Source: Dyadobacter fermentans (GTDB lineage: Bacteria; Bacteroidota; Bacteroidia; Cytophagales; Spirosomataceae). From it: a stretch of DNA of 64,000 nt. Position 1 is the stretch's first letter. Every line of letters begins with the position of its first letter. The DNA is taken from positions 1 through 64,000 of the forward strand of contig NZ_JAHXBN010000021.1 of NCBI RefSeq assembly GCF_019924045.1. The letters are read 5' to 3'. Under the pieces are notes generated by a model. That model ran no database searches. It was not told where the DNA came from and saw only the letters and a list, made by a program, of their open reading frames with translations. Made by a program: the position numbers and the translations under genes. Positions 9,787 to 18,451 of the stretch are shown piece by piece.

Positions 9787-10433
9787 GATAGAGGACGTTT
9801 AGTGACTAAATAATGATAGAACAATATACTTCCAATATCTTGAAATAGTTACAAAGTAGTGGATTTGGTAAAGTATTTTTTACTAAACGATTCGGTAGTA
9901 TACGTAGGTGTAAAAATAATACTTATTGTAGTAAATTTAGTTGTTTACTGATATAGAATAAATGTATCCGATTGCGTACATTTATTTTTATATATTTGAT
10001 TAACAGTTATTTATAAAAAACTCGAACTATTTTTGTGTTCCTGTTAATTTTAATAAGACTATTTAAATAATATAATTGAATCAAATAATCGCAGCCATAA
10101 TGGCTGACTGATTGTATTCAAAAAGTACAATTTTATTTCGTTCGGTGCTCTTGCCAAAATCCTACTTTCAGCGCCAATTTGCGTGGCCTGGGCTGTGAAT
10201 TAATACTATACGTCGAAACGTGGTTGAGGCAATGCAGAATTCACTCTTTTGGTTCCTAGTTCCGCTATTCTCATGTCAGGTCTTTGGTTTGACAATGCAA
10301 TTATTTTGCCGGTGCCATATCTGTTTCTACCATTTGCTCATTCTTTTTGTGATCCCCGCTTTCGTCACCCCTTTTTAGTGGTGAGTTCGGACATCTGGTA
10401 GGACTCGCCGCCATCATTCTAAAACAGCACACG
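9787..10433. other. Gene-poor AT-rich region with a candidate promoter
   Basis: About 650 bases with no supported gene. The stretch 9830-10090 is AT-rich. A short inverted repeat, AATGTA/TACATT, occurs at 9961-9982, and an exact Bacteroidota -7 box (TATATTTG, plus strand) at 9991-9998. Together they may be the remains of a long 5' leader for the truncated reading frame at 10434. Confidence 0.45.
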
Positions 10434-10586
10434 ATGAAAGCACTTTTAATTTGTACCACTCTGATAATGCATATCACGCTCGCCCTAGCGCAGCTCCCTC
10501 AGCAGTTTAGTTTTCAAGGGGTAGCCAAAAAGGCGGATGGCAGGGTTGCTTCGAATGCGACGGCAGCTATCATCACCGAGCGTTGA
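10434..10586 (+). pseudogene. Truncated 5' remnant of a secreted collar/tail-fibre-like protein gene
   Basis: A 50-codon frame with a clear signal peptide (about 20 residues, ending LALAQ), then PQQFSFQGVA and DGRVASNATA. This is the usual N-terminus of long Cytophagales secreted proteins that begin with an FxFQGVAR-type motif. Full-length relatives run to several hundred residues; here the frame stops after ITER, and a terminator hairpin follows 34 bases later. The simplest reading is a gene whose body was deleted, leaving its start and terminator. Translation of the short peptide cannot be excluded. Confidence 0.5.
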
Positions 10587-10620
10587 AACAAAGGCAAAAT
10601 AGAGGTTTAAGTGAGAGGTT

Positions 10621-10656
10621 ATAGCTGCATTCAACTTGAATGCAGCTATTTTGTTT
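10621..10656 (+). terminator. Terminator hairpin
   Basis: ATAGCTGCATTC and GAATGCAGCTAT pair around a 5-base AACTT loop and are followed by TTTTGTTTT. The T-tract is on the plus strand, so it served the truncated gene. The converging nitrilase-family gene ends right at its edge. Confidence 0.8.
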
Positions 10657-11558
10657 TATAAGGATCTGAAAACGATGGAGACTGCTTCTCCTGCCAATCC
10701 CATCGATATTTGGGCCTGGTCTCGGAAATTAAATACATGCCCATCCCTGCGTACTTCGTCGGTCAGCGAAAAATCGATCGTCTGGATCAGCCAGCCTTCC
10801 TCCTGCGGGGTTTGGGTGGCGATAATGCCTTCTTCGGGCATGTCCTTGTCGGGCGTGGTGTAGAATGCGGCGTAGCCATAGTTGAGATCCACGGCCGGCG
10901 ACCATAATGCTTCTCCCACGGTTTGGGACACTATGGTAAAGGCCTGGTTTTCGAGTGCACGGGCGCGGGCACCTACGTGTACACGTGTGGCACCGCGGAT
11001 GGTTTCCGTGCAACTTGGCGCGAGGATCAGGTTGGCGCCGGCTTCGCAGAGTTTTTGTGCGCCAATCGGGAATTCGACATCGTAACAGATCTGAATGCCG
11101 AATTTACCCCACGATGCTTCAAAAACGGTAAGCTGTTTCGGAGCGCTGTCGATGCCCCATTGCTCGTTTTCAAAACGGGTCATGAAAAATTTGTCCTGGT
11201 AACCTGCCAAACCATTGGCGGAGAATACAAAAGCCCGGTTGAATTTCTTGTCCCCTTCGATTACCGGAATGCTCGGAGCAACGATGACAACGCGGTATTT
11301 ACGGGCCAATGCCTCGAAAGTCGCGCAGAAATCGGTTCTCAGCGCATTCAAATCGTGTATTTGGCGACGGATATCGTTGCGTACCTCGTCGCCGAAGAGG
11401 CTCACCAGCTCCATTGCTCCGTATTCCGGAAAAAGCAATAGCTCTGCTCCCCGAATAGCGGCGTCGGCCACCCATTTTTCGGTGTGCTGCTGCCACGCGG
11501 TGAAATCCGGATGTTCGGTAATGGGATATTGCGCCGAAGCGATGGTTACTTGCTGCAT
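10656..11558 (-). CDS. Carbon-nitrogen hydrolase (nitrilase superfamily)
   Basis: 300 residues, the normal length for a single-domain nitrilase-superfamily amidase. The catalytic Glu-Lys-Cys triad is visible as Glu45 (LLFPEYG), Lys123 (YQDKFFMTRFE) and Cys158 (GIQICYDVEFP). It hydrolyses a carbon-nitrogen bond of an amide or nitrile; the substrate is not readable. It starts 5 bases after the acetyltransferase gene. In other bacteria an acetyltransferase and a carbon-nitrogen hydrolase of this type occur as one fused polypeptide, which supports a joint role. It is the last gene of the minus-strand run. Confidence 0.9.
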   Translation of the reverse strand: MQQVTIASAQYPITEHPDFTAWQQHTEKWVADAAIRGAELLLFPEYGAMELVSLFGDEVRNDIRRQIHDLNALRTDFCATFEALARKYRVVIVAPSIPVIEGDKKFNRAFVFSANGLAGYQDKFFMTRFENEQWGIDSAPKQLTVFEASWGKFGIQICYDVEFPIGAQKLCEAGANLILAPSCTETIRGATRVHVGARARALENQAFTIVSQTVGEALWSPAVDLNYGYAAFYTTPDKDMPEEGIIATQTPQEEGWLIQTIDFSLTDEVRRDGHVFNFRDQAQISMGLAGEAVSIVFRSL

Positions 11559-11563
11559 TGGGG

Positions 11564-12166
11564 TTAACGGTTGAGCGGTTTGGTCCAGAAAATCATAGTT
11601 TTAGGAGTAGAGGTAGTGTCTCCCAAATCAGGCCATTCCATGGTACTTTGTAGTGCGGGTTCCTTGTGATAACCGCGTTTGAGCCAGAATGCATCGTTTG
11701 GACGATAGTCAGATGGTTTAAGCGGATGGTTATGCCCCCGGTCGACGGAGCAGAAACAGCAGGTTTCGAAAACGCCCAGAGCGCGGGCATGTGCCTCACG
11801 CTCGTCGAAGAACCGGTGCCCAAGCCCACGACCGCGGTAGGCAGACAGAAGAATGCTCTCGCCGAAATAGCAAATAGCACGCACGTCAAACCCGGCGTCC
11901 TCGAAAGGTTTGCGAACTTCGGCGGTTTCGTCCTGCAGAGGGATGCAGGTCGTAGCACCCACCATTTTATCGCCGTCATAAACAGCAAAAAGGAATGAAT
12001 GCTCCGATTGCAGGTAGGTTTGCAAATAACCCAATTCATATTCCACACTGCCTTCGTACAAATAGGGATAGTCCCTGAAAACAGCAATACGGAGCTTGGC
12101 CAGGTCATCAAAAACTTCCGCAATACCCGCTCCGGTTTTCCGAACGAAAGTCAGTTCGTTGGTCAT
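11564..12166 (-). CDS. GNAT family N-acetyltransferase
   Basis: 200 residues. The acetyl-CoA-binding motif A is seen as ILLSAYRGRGLGHRFF, with the R-G-x-G-x-G core at about 111-116. Preceding strands (FLFAVYDGDKMVGATTC) and the following helix fit the GNAT fold. Its ATG overlaps the TGA of the SnoaL-like gene by 4 bases, so the two are translationally coupled, and the nitrilase-family gene follows at once. The substrate is unknown. With the downstream hydrolase it may act on the same amine-containing small molecule. Confidence 0.85.
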   Translation of the reverse strand: MTNELTFVRKTGAGIAEVFDDLAKLRIAVFRDYPYLYEGSVEYELGYLQTYLQSEHSFLFAVYDGDKMVGATTCIPLQDETAEVRKPFEDAGFDVRAICYFGESILLSAYRGRGLGHRFFDEREAHARALGVFETCCFCSVDRGHNHPLKPSDYRPNDAFWLKRGYHKEPALQSTMEWPDLGDTTSTPKTMIFWTKPLNR

Positions 12167-12567
12167 GGCTTAGAAACAAGTTCGATCCAGAGCGGCAGGT
12201 TGTAGTAGGTGGTTACGCGGCTGATCTTGCCATCGGTCACTTCGAGGAATGCGCCGGCCGGCAGCACATATGATTGCCCGTGCGCTTCAGGAAGGCCTTC
12301 TTCCGCCTGCTTGTAAATGCCGTTCACGATAAACTCCACGGCCACACGTTTGTTCTGCGGCTCGCTGAAAAACACCATGTTGGTCAGTGTCTCTTCGTAG
12401 GCCTCGTCCATTTTTTGGAGAAATGCAGTGAATTTTTCCAGTCCGATGCGCACGTCGCCCTGGTTGGCTTCATGCCTTACTTCGGGATGGAGCAATGCGA
12501 GCATGCTTTTCCAGTTTTTCGCATTGAAGGCTTGATAATATTGTTGTACGATTTCCAGTGCAGTCAT
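12163..12567 (-). CDS. SnoaL-like / NTF2-fold protein
   Basis: 134 residues with the NTF2-like pattern: a first helix starting ALEIVQQYYQAFNAKNW, then LLHPEV, a middle helical part and two long C-terminal strands. This matches SnoaL/ketosteroid-isomerase-related proteins, a fold used for isomerases, cyclases and plain binding proteins. No catalytic Asp pair could be assigned with confidence. It overlaps the acetyltransferase gene by 4 bases and starts 27 bases after the small membrane-protein gene. Confidence 0.8.
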   Translation of the reverse strand: MTALEIVQQYYQAFNAKNWKSMLALLHPEVRHEANQGDVRIGLEKFTAFLQKMDEAYEETLTNMVFFSEPQNKRVAVEFIVNGIYKQAEEGLPEAHGQSYVLPAGAFLEVTDGKISRVTTYYNLPLWIELVSKP

Positions 12568-12594
12568 TTGTCTGATATTTGTTCAAAAAGTTAT

Positions 12595-12996
12595 TCAAGG
12601 TAAAGGACCCAAAGACACCTGTCCGTTGGCGTCTTTGCGATACACGGCAATGCATCCGGGGGCGAATTTCGGATCGAAATGCGGCTCAGCGGCTGCCAGA
12701 CTGTTCGGAAACGGCTTTGCCGCGTTGAAAAAATAGACCGTCGTGGTGCCGTATTTGGTGTAAGGCATGAGGTCGCCGTATTGCCGCATATCCTTCGAAA
12801 GCGTGTCCTGCACACTCACGGCATATATGCGCACGATCGGGCCGGTGTTGTTCTCGTTCCGGTACATAGCCACTTCCCGGAACCCGCCTTGCAGATCGGT
12901 AACGGTGGGTTGTGAAGCGGAGTCGTAAACGATATAGCCAATGACAATGGCCAGTGCGAGCAGCAGGAGGTTCTTTTTATTCTTAAAAAACTTCAT
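12595..12996 (-). CDS. Small membrane-anchored protein of unknown function
   Basis: 133 residues with one N-terminal transmembrane helix (about 8-26, LLLLALAIVIGYIVYDSA) and an exported domain of about 100 residues rich in Tyr, Pro and short strands. No family was recognised. It lies 13 bases after the large membrane protein and ahead of the SnoaL-like gene, so it belongs to the same transcription unit. A role as accessory subunit of the upstream membrane protein is possible but unproven. Confidence 0.7.
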   Translation of the reverse strand: MKFFKNKKNLLLLALAIVIGYIVYDSASQPTVTDLQGGFREVAMYRNENNTGPIVRIYAVSVQDTLSKDMRQYGDLMPYTKYGTTTVYFFNAAKPFPNSLAAAEPHFDPKFAPGCIAVYRKDANGQVSLGPLP

Positions 12997-13009
12997 AACA
13001 AAAAATGGG

Positions 13010-14992
13010 TCATTTTATCGGAACATAAAGCCACTTGCCGTCACTTTCCATCGCGAGCCGGTAGGATTTTTCGTGATAATCAAATCCCGCTCCTTCGTTC
13101 TTCTCGGCGATGATCACATCTGGCTGAAATGCCGGATCTTCCAGCACCCGCGAGGGATTGGCCACGCGTACGTGCGCAAATGCGCGTCCGGGTTTTCTCA
13201 ACAGGAACTGGTAGGCATAGTCGAAACTGGCTTCCGTAAAAACAAAACCGATTTTTTGCGGATTGAGTGCATTCACTTGCTTCAAAAGTGTTTCGGTTCC
13301 GGGCCAGTGGTCGCCCCAGAACAACCGTCCGGGACTGGCATAAAAAACGCTTTCCTGTTTGAGGTTCAGGTTGGCGGCGTCGACGCGGATGTTGAGATGC
13401 AATGCCGAATTGATAGGTGGAAATATTTTCTCAAAAAACCATTTCGTGGAAAGAAAAGGGTGTGCCGAGCTGAGTAATGCAAAAGGCAGTGCCGCTACCC
13501 AAAGCAGGAAAGAAAGCAGCCGGGTCGACCATGCGGACAGCACCGAGCCATAGGTAAGGCCCACAACGGGGGCTGCCAGGAGAAAGAATGGAATATGCAG
13601 CCGTGAGCCGTAGGTCTGGTAGCTGATAAAAAAACAGAAGACCAGTATGCTGAGAAAAGTCAGCCAGCCATACCATTTGGCAGCTTTGGGCAGGCGTGTG
13701 AAAATCAGGAGCGGAATGCTGAAAATAATCAGCCAGATACCAAAGAAATTGTGGGCGAAATCCTCATTGAAATTCAGCTTGTTCATCTTAAACGGCATTC
13801 CGAGGCGCGGTACGTCGAGGGGGATGCCCATCGCTGTGTGGAGATTTCGGAGCTGGTTCAGGAGAAAATCGTTGTACCGGTTACCGGGCGACACGAAGCC
13901 CAGGTGAAGGAAAGTGTGCTTGCTGACCGACGAAATATAATCGGTTGGGCCGGTAAAGGTGTTTTGGTTTCCTGAACTGATAGTACCTACCGGCGATGCG
14001 AAGATTTCGTAAGTACGGTACCAGTAAGGAACATTGAGGGCCAGCGTAAGGATTAGGGAGGCAGCCGTGAAAGTGACGATATGCTTGCGGAGTACCGGTT
14101 TTCGAAGCATCGAAATCAGCAGGTAGGTGCCGAATGGAAGCACGTAAAAGAGGAATGTCCCCTTCGTCATCATACCGACCGCACAGCAGAGCGGAATCAG
14201 GTACAGGCTTGCCAGATGGTTATTCCGGATATAATCAAAAACAAAAAATACGGTCGCGAGGATGAAAAATGCCACAACCAGGTCATTCTGGGTCGTCATC
14301 GATTCCAGGACGACGATTGGCAGTGTAGCGGCAAAGCACAAACCGATACGGAGCGTCGCAGGCGAATTTGAAAAGAGCCGGATAATCATAGAGATCAGCG
14401 CCAGCACGCCCGCGAGGCAGCCCCATTGCAAAAGCTGGAAATAGCGCTCCGAGCCGGAAAGCAGGAAGGTATGCAGGTGTACATATTCGGAAAAAGGGCT
14501 GAACGAGATTGAGCGTTCGATGTGCGAGGCATAATGTGCCACGTTGCCCTGCTGTATCCAGTAACCCAGCCGGCTCAGGTGGTAGCTGAGAGAATCCTGA
14601 TTGTTTGGAATAGCTGCGATGGCAACTACCAGGGTGACAGAACTAAGAACGGCCAGCATGGCAATGGTGAAAGTGCCGAGTTCCTGACAAAAGTTTCGGG
14701 TGCCATTCAGCCAGTGTTTCGCGATAGTAGGGAAAGTCAGGCCGTGAATGCTCTTCAGCCGGAACCACGTTATCGCCAGTGCGATGTCGAGAAGGGCCCA
14801 GCTGACTGCAATGGCAACCCGGTTGATCAGCTTGAATAATCCCAGCACCTCCGTGCTGCAGGCAATGAAAAGGAAGATAAGAATGGCGGCGGAAATCAGC
14901 GAACGACGGAAAGGCTGCTCCACGTTCCTGTAAAACGCCACATAGCAATTCGCTGTGGCCAAACCCATCGCCGTCGGGATCAAAAAGATCAT
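13010..14992 (-). CDS. Polytopic membrane protein, GT-C (PMT/ArnT-like) glycosyltransferase candidate
   Basis: 660 residues with about 12-14 predicted transmembrane helices. The first long external loop has NNQDSLSYHLSRLGYW (Asp133, Tyr137-His138), and a second conserved-looking site QNDLVVAFF follows later. This arrangement of an acidic residue after an early helix is typical of lipid-phospho-sugar-dependent GT-C enzymes (GT39/GT83 and relatives). The C-terminal 150 residues are soluble with alpha/beta character. It probably transfers a sugar or modifies an envelope polymer, but acceptor and donor are unknown. It heads a five-gene minus-strand run. Confidence 0.7.
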   Translation of the reverse strand: MIFLIPTAMGLATANCYVAFYRNVEQPFRRSLISAAILIFLFIACSTEVLGLFKLINRVAIAVSWALLDIALAITWFRLKSIHGLTFPTIAKHWLNGTRNFCQELGTFTIAMLAVLSSVTLVVAIAAIPNNQDSLSYHLSRLGYWIQQGNVAHYASHIERSISFSPFSEYVHLHTFLLSGSERYFQLLQWGCLAGVLALISMIIRLFSNSPATLRIGLCFAATLPIVVLESMTTQNDLVVAFFILATVFFVFDYIRNNHLASLYLIPLCCAVGMMTKGTFLFYVLPFGTYLLISMLRKPVLRKHIVTFTAASLILTLALNVPYWYRTYEIFASPVGTISSGNQNTFTGPTDYISSVSKHTFLHLGFVSPGNRYNDFLLNQLRNLHTAMGIPLDVPRLGMPFKMNKLNFNEDFAHNFFGIWLIIFSIPLLIFTRLPKAAKWYGWLTFLSILVFCFFISYQTYGSRLHIPFFLLAAPVVGLTYGSVLSAWSTRLLSFLLWVAALPFALLSSAHPFLSTKWFFEKIFPPINSALHLNIRVDAANLNLKQESVFYASPGRLFWGDHWPGTETLLKQVNALNPQKIGFVFTEASFDYAYQFLLRKPGRAFAHVRVANPSRVLEDPAFQPDVIIAEKNEGAGFDYHEKSYRLAMESDGKWLYVPIK

Positions 14993-15057
14993 AGTTTAGG
15001 AAGTCCTGTTCGGCAAATATGAGCTGCAAACTAACTATTTCGTTGCGAAGAACCGCA

Positions 15058-16107
15058 TTAACTCGTCATCCCCGAATCGGAGGAAGAAGGAAAAAGCAAA
15101 TGCATTTGCCCGATAAGTGCCTGAACTGAGGATACTTTAACCTGCCGGTCTTGGAAGATTATTTCGGCTTCAAATCCATTCTGCGCTTCGGATATGCTGA
15201 TAAGGCAGGGAGCATTGCGGTAGGTGCTCACTCCCAACCCCTCCCTTTGCAGCGCCCGTCTCACCCAGAAGAGCGGCTTTTCAGCGCCTTCAAGGTAAAT
15301 CAGTCCATTGTCCACGGGTTGGTGGATGATAAATGTGCCGGTAGTGCGGTCGAATGAAAAGCCGTTTCGGGCAAATGTGGCCTCGAATGCGCCGGTCAGG
15401 ACAAGATCTTCCGGTAGTCCGGCCAGGATTTTACCGTCGGGGTGCATTAGCCAGAGCTCGTCGGCGGTTTGCAGCGCCAGGTCCAGTTCGTGCGTACTAA
15501 GCAGGATAGCCTTGTGCATGTTACGCGCGAGCGTGTGCAGGAGGCGCATCATTTCCACCCGATTGGGAAGGTCGAGATGGGCCGTGGGTTCATCGAGCAG
15601 GATCAGCGGCGTGTCCTGCGCGAGGGCGCGTGCGAGCATTACTTTTTGCCTTTCGCCATCGCTGAGCTGGTGCATATGGCGGTCGAGCAGCGGGACTATG
15701 CCAGTTTGCTCAATGCTTTGGGCTATTTGGTAATGATCGTCTTTTGTCAATGTCCCCAGCCAGCCGGTGTAGGGCGTGCGCCCCAATGCAACGACCTCGT
15801 GGGCCGTGAGGTTACCTGCGTCGATCCGGTCTGTTAATACGAGGCTCAGTTTTTGGGCGAGTTCGGCGGGTTTTAATGCGTGGAGCGGGCGGTTACCGAT
15901 CGTAATTTCACCCGCCAGAGCCGGTTGCAGGCCGCTTAGGGTACGCATTAAGGTAGATTTACCCGCACCATTCGAACCCAGCAGACACACCAGGCTCCCA
16001 GGACGTAACTGCAAGTCGAGGCCGGCCGCTACTGTTCGCTCCGTCCCGGACGACCGGTAACCGATCGCCAGTGAGCGGGTTTCGACAATGGCTTTCTGAT
16101 TTTTCAT
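15058..16107 (-). CDS. ABC transporter ATP-binding protein, FecE/BtuD type
   Basis: 349 residues. Walker A is GSNGAGKST (44-52), the signature LSDGE (148-152) and Walker B LILLDEP (168-174), followed by a switch His in LSTHELD. The ATPase core ends near residue 255. About 90 further residues, a small alpha/beta extension, follow; stand-alone FecE/BtuD proteins are usually near 255. It powers the permease encoded just upstream, with a 4-base overlap. The system imports an iron chelate, haem or corrinoid; which one is not decidable here. Confidence 0.92.
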   Translation of the reverse strand: MKNQKAIVETRSLAIGYRSSGTERTVAAGLDLQLRPGSLVCLLGSNGAGKSTLMRTLSGLQPALAGEITIGNRPLHALKPAELAQKLSLVLTDRIDAGNLTAHEVVALGRTPYTGWLGTLTKDDHYQIAQSIEQTGIVPLLDRHMHQLSDGERQKVMLARALAQDTPLILLDEPTAHLDLPNRVEMMRLLHTLARNMHKAILLSTHELDLALQTADELWLMHPDGKILAGLPEDLVLTGAFEATFARNGFSFDRTTGTFIIHQPVDNGLIYLEGAEKPLFWVRRALQREGLGVSTYRNAPCLISISEAQNGFEAEIIFQDRQVKVSSVQALIGQMHLLFPSSSDSGMTS

Positions 16108-17156
16108 GAAAAAGACGAACGTAGGTTATTGCGCCGGACAATGATCCAGATCACGACCGGAGCGCCAAGCAAGGAAGTTACGACGTTGATCGGAATGACC
16201 GTTTGCGAGCCGGGAAGCTGGGCAATGATATCGCAAAGCAGTAAGAGTACGGTTCCGGTGAGGCAGGTTGCAGGGATTAGCACACGGTGGTTGGATGTTC
16301 CGAGCAGCGAGCGCGTAATGTGCGGAATGGCGATGCCCACAAAGCCGATAGGCCCGCAGAAGGCTGTAATGCTGCCGGTAAGAAGGCTTGTGCTGAGCAT
16401 AATCAGCAACCGCGTCCGCCCGACTGTCAGCCCCATGCTTCTCGCGTAATTTTCTCCCAACAGCAATGCATTGAGTGACTTCGAGGATGCAAATGCGAGC
16501 AGCAAACCTCCTGTGACTACGCCCGAAAGTACATATAAATGATAGCCGGTAACGCCGCCCAGGGAACCGAACGTCCACATAATGTACTCCTGCAACTGCT
16601 CGGGCTGGCTGAAATATTGCCAGATACTGATAATCGAGAGCGTAATGGTGCCGATCATGACGCCCACTATGAGCAGGATCACATTATCGCGGATACGTCC
16701 TGCGATGAGGAGAATCAATGCCAGAACCCCTGCCGAGCCCATCGAAGCCATGCCGATAATGAGCCAGCTTCCGGAAATTCCCAACTGGCTGATCGCGTAC
16801 ATGCTCGCGCTGCCCCCGCCTGCGAGCATGACGGCCGCCACGCCCAGGCCTGCACCCGCGGTGATGCCCAGTTCCGATGGTCCGGCCAGCGGGTTACGGA
16901 AGAGCGTCTGCATTTGGAGGCCGCTTACCGACAAGCCACAGCCGGCAAGAATAGCGGTGATGGCTTTGGGTAAACGTATTTTTTCAATGATAAAAAGCCA
17001 GGCCTGGTTGTCGGAGTCGCCGGTGGTCACAATGCGGAACACTTCCTGGAATGGTATCGCCACCGAGCCGAGCATAATATCGAGGCAGAACAGGGCGATG
17101 GCGAGAATCCCTAAAAAAAGTAATGTCCAGCTTCTGTTTGGCATGTGTTGTGTCAT
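16104..17156 (-). CDS. ABC importer permease, FecCD/BtuC family
   Basis: 350 residues with about ten transmembrane helices, the normal size for FecCD/BtuC permeases. Recognisable family segments include LPKAITAILAGCGLSVSGLQMQTLFRNPLAGPSELG-type helix 2/3 text (split over residues about 55-95) and the cytoplasmic coupling region GFVGIAIPHITR near 270. It works as a homodimer in the inner membrane with the ATPase and binding lipoprotein. It overlaps both neighbours by 4 bases, so all three are translated together. Confidence 0.92.
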   Translation of the reverse strand: MTQHMPNRSWTLLFLGILAIALFCLDIMLGSVAIPFQEVFRIVTTGDSDNQAWLFIIEKIRLPKAITAILAGCGLSVSGLQMQTLFRNPLAGPSELGITAGAGLGVAAVMLAGGGSASMYAISQLGISGSWLIIGMASMGSAGVLALILLIAGRIRDNVILLIVGVMIGTITLSIISIWQYFSQPEQLQEYIMWTFGSLGGVTGYHLYVLSGVVTGGLLLAFASSKSLNALLLGENYARSMGLTVGRTRLLIMLSTSLLTGSITAFCGPIGFVGIAIPHITRSLLGTSNHRVLIPATCLTGTVLLLLCDIIAQLPGSQTVIPINVVTSLLGAPVVIWIIVRRNNLRSSFS

Positions 17157-18322
17157 TCGGGAAGCTGTTTGTAGTAAACAAGCTGATGGTCCGGAAGCAA
17201 TTCGGGATGAAAAATCCGGATCATATCGGCCAAAACGGTATGCGGGTTTACACTGCCTGATTCGAAGAAATCGTTAGAACCCTGCTCGTTGACCAGGCGA
17301 TTATAGCTATACAACCTGCCCGCGCGTACTGCTTTGAAATCGGCGTAGCGAGTATCCTGCGCTATGATGCTTTTACGGGTGTCGCGACTATCGAACCCTA
17401 CGTTCAGCCAGTAATCTGCGTTGAGAGCAAATGGATACACCGCTTCGAAACTGAGGGGAAGGCTCTCTGCCGCGGGGTCGTTTTGCCAAGGGTAATAGGC
17501 GCCCGCATCCTTGAAGAAACGGGCCATGTAGCTGTTGCCGCCGGGCAGAAACCAGGCATCTTTGGTGTTCAGGCCGGAAAGTACTGTCGGCTTCGTGACC
17601 GCTTTTTGGGCAAGGGCTGAGAGCCGTTCGTATTCGTTTTCTATTTGTGTGAATTTTTGATTAACCAACTCTTCCTTATCCAGCAATGCGGCCATGAGTT
17701 TCACCCATTCGGCGCGAGCCAGTGGCGTTCGTTCCACCCATTCGGAGTTGATCAGTACCGGAATGCCGGCTTCTTTCAGTATGCGGTAATGATCCATTTT
17801 TCCGCCCGGATTGCCGATCGTCATCACCAGGCCGGGCCGCATTTCAACTACCTTTTCATCATTCAAGCCCTGGTCGCGGCCCACCTCCACAATTTTGCCG
17901 GCCTTGATCAGGCCGATCACCTTCGGAGAATACACGTATTGCAAACTGCCGAGCCCGGTCAGTACATTCTCTGCTTCCAGAAAGCCCAGCAATCCTACAT
18001 GCATGGAAGACATGACGGCCAGGCTTTTTACCGGTATTTCAATCCGCTGAGCGCGTGGGTAACCCGCGGGCATAGCAGTTCCTTTTTTAAGAAGAATATA
18101 TTGTAAAGTATCGCTCTTTCCGCCGAATGGATTGATAATGCTGACCCGTTTAAAGTCTTTGAAGTACTTGATATCAAAACCCCGGGCATGGTGCACATCG
18201 GTTTTAACAAATTGGGTGATTGTATCGGCGGCAGCCTGTTGCTCTTTCTGCTTATCGCCGGATGAAGTGCAGCCGCTGACGAGTAAACTTATAGAAATGA
18301 GCAGATAAAGGATTCTGGGCAT
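17153..18322 (-). CDS. ABC importer substrate-binding lipoprotein (FepB/BtuF type)
   Basis: 389 residues with lipobox LVSGC (Cys18). It has the two-lobe class III binding-protein pattern: VKSLAVMSSMHVGLLGFLEAE near the start of lobe 1, a long central helix (about 215-245) and the lobe 2 segment ALNADYWLNVGF. It captures an iron-siderophore, haem or cobalamin and delivers it to the permease. It is the first gene of the operon, preceded by a 79-base leader containing repeated GAGTGAAT boxes. Confidence 0.9.
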   Translation of the reverse strand: MPRILYLLISISLLVSGCTSSGDKQKEQQAAADTITQFVKTDVHHARGFDIKYFKDFKRVSIINPFGGKSDTLQYILLKKGTAMPAGYPRAQRIEIPVKSLAVMSSMHVGLLGFLEAENVLTGLGSLQYVYSPKVIGLIKAGKIVEVGRDQGLNDEKVVEMRPGLVMTIGNPGGKMDHYRILKEAGIPVLINSEWVERTPLARAEWVKLMAALLDKEELVNQKFTQIENEYERLSALAQKAVTKPTVLSGLNTKDAWFLPGGNSYMARFFKDAGAYYPWQNDPAAESLPLSFEAVYPFALNADYWLNVGFDSRDTRKSIIAQDTRYADFKAVRAGRLYSYNRLVNEQGSNDFFESGSVNPHTVLADMIRIFHPELLPDHQLVYYKQLPE

Positions 18323-18332
18323 AATTTGTAAT

Positions 18333-18401
18333 GAGTGAATGAATCAACGAGTGAATGTAATCCTGATTCACTTATTGTCCCGGTGACCCGGTCGTTCACT
18401 C
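18333..18401 (-). promoter_or_regulatory. GAGTGAAT direct/inverted repeats in importer leader
   Basis: GAGTGAAT occurs at 18333-18340 and 18349-18356, and the inverse forms ATTCACTT at 18366-18373 and GTTCACTC at 18394-18401. All lie between the candidate promoter and the start of the binding-protein gene. They could form alternative hairpins or bind a regulator. The role is inferred from position only. Confidence 0.4.
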
Positions 18402-18408
18402 AAAATTA
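18401..18408 (-). promoter_or_regulatory. Promoter -7 box of the ABC importer operon
   Basis: Exact TAnnTTTG match (TAATTTTG read on the minus strand), 79 bases upstream of the binding-protein ATG. No clear -33 TTG was found. Confidence 0.5.
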
Positions 18409-18451
18409 GCTTATTTTTTATCTCGCGTTCTCAGGAGCGGCATTGTTTCGG

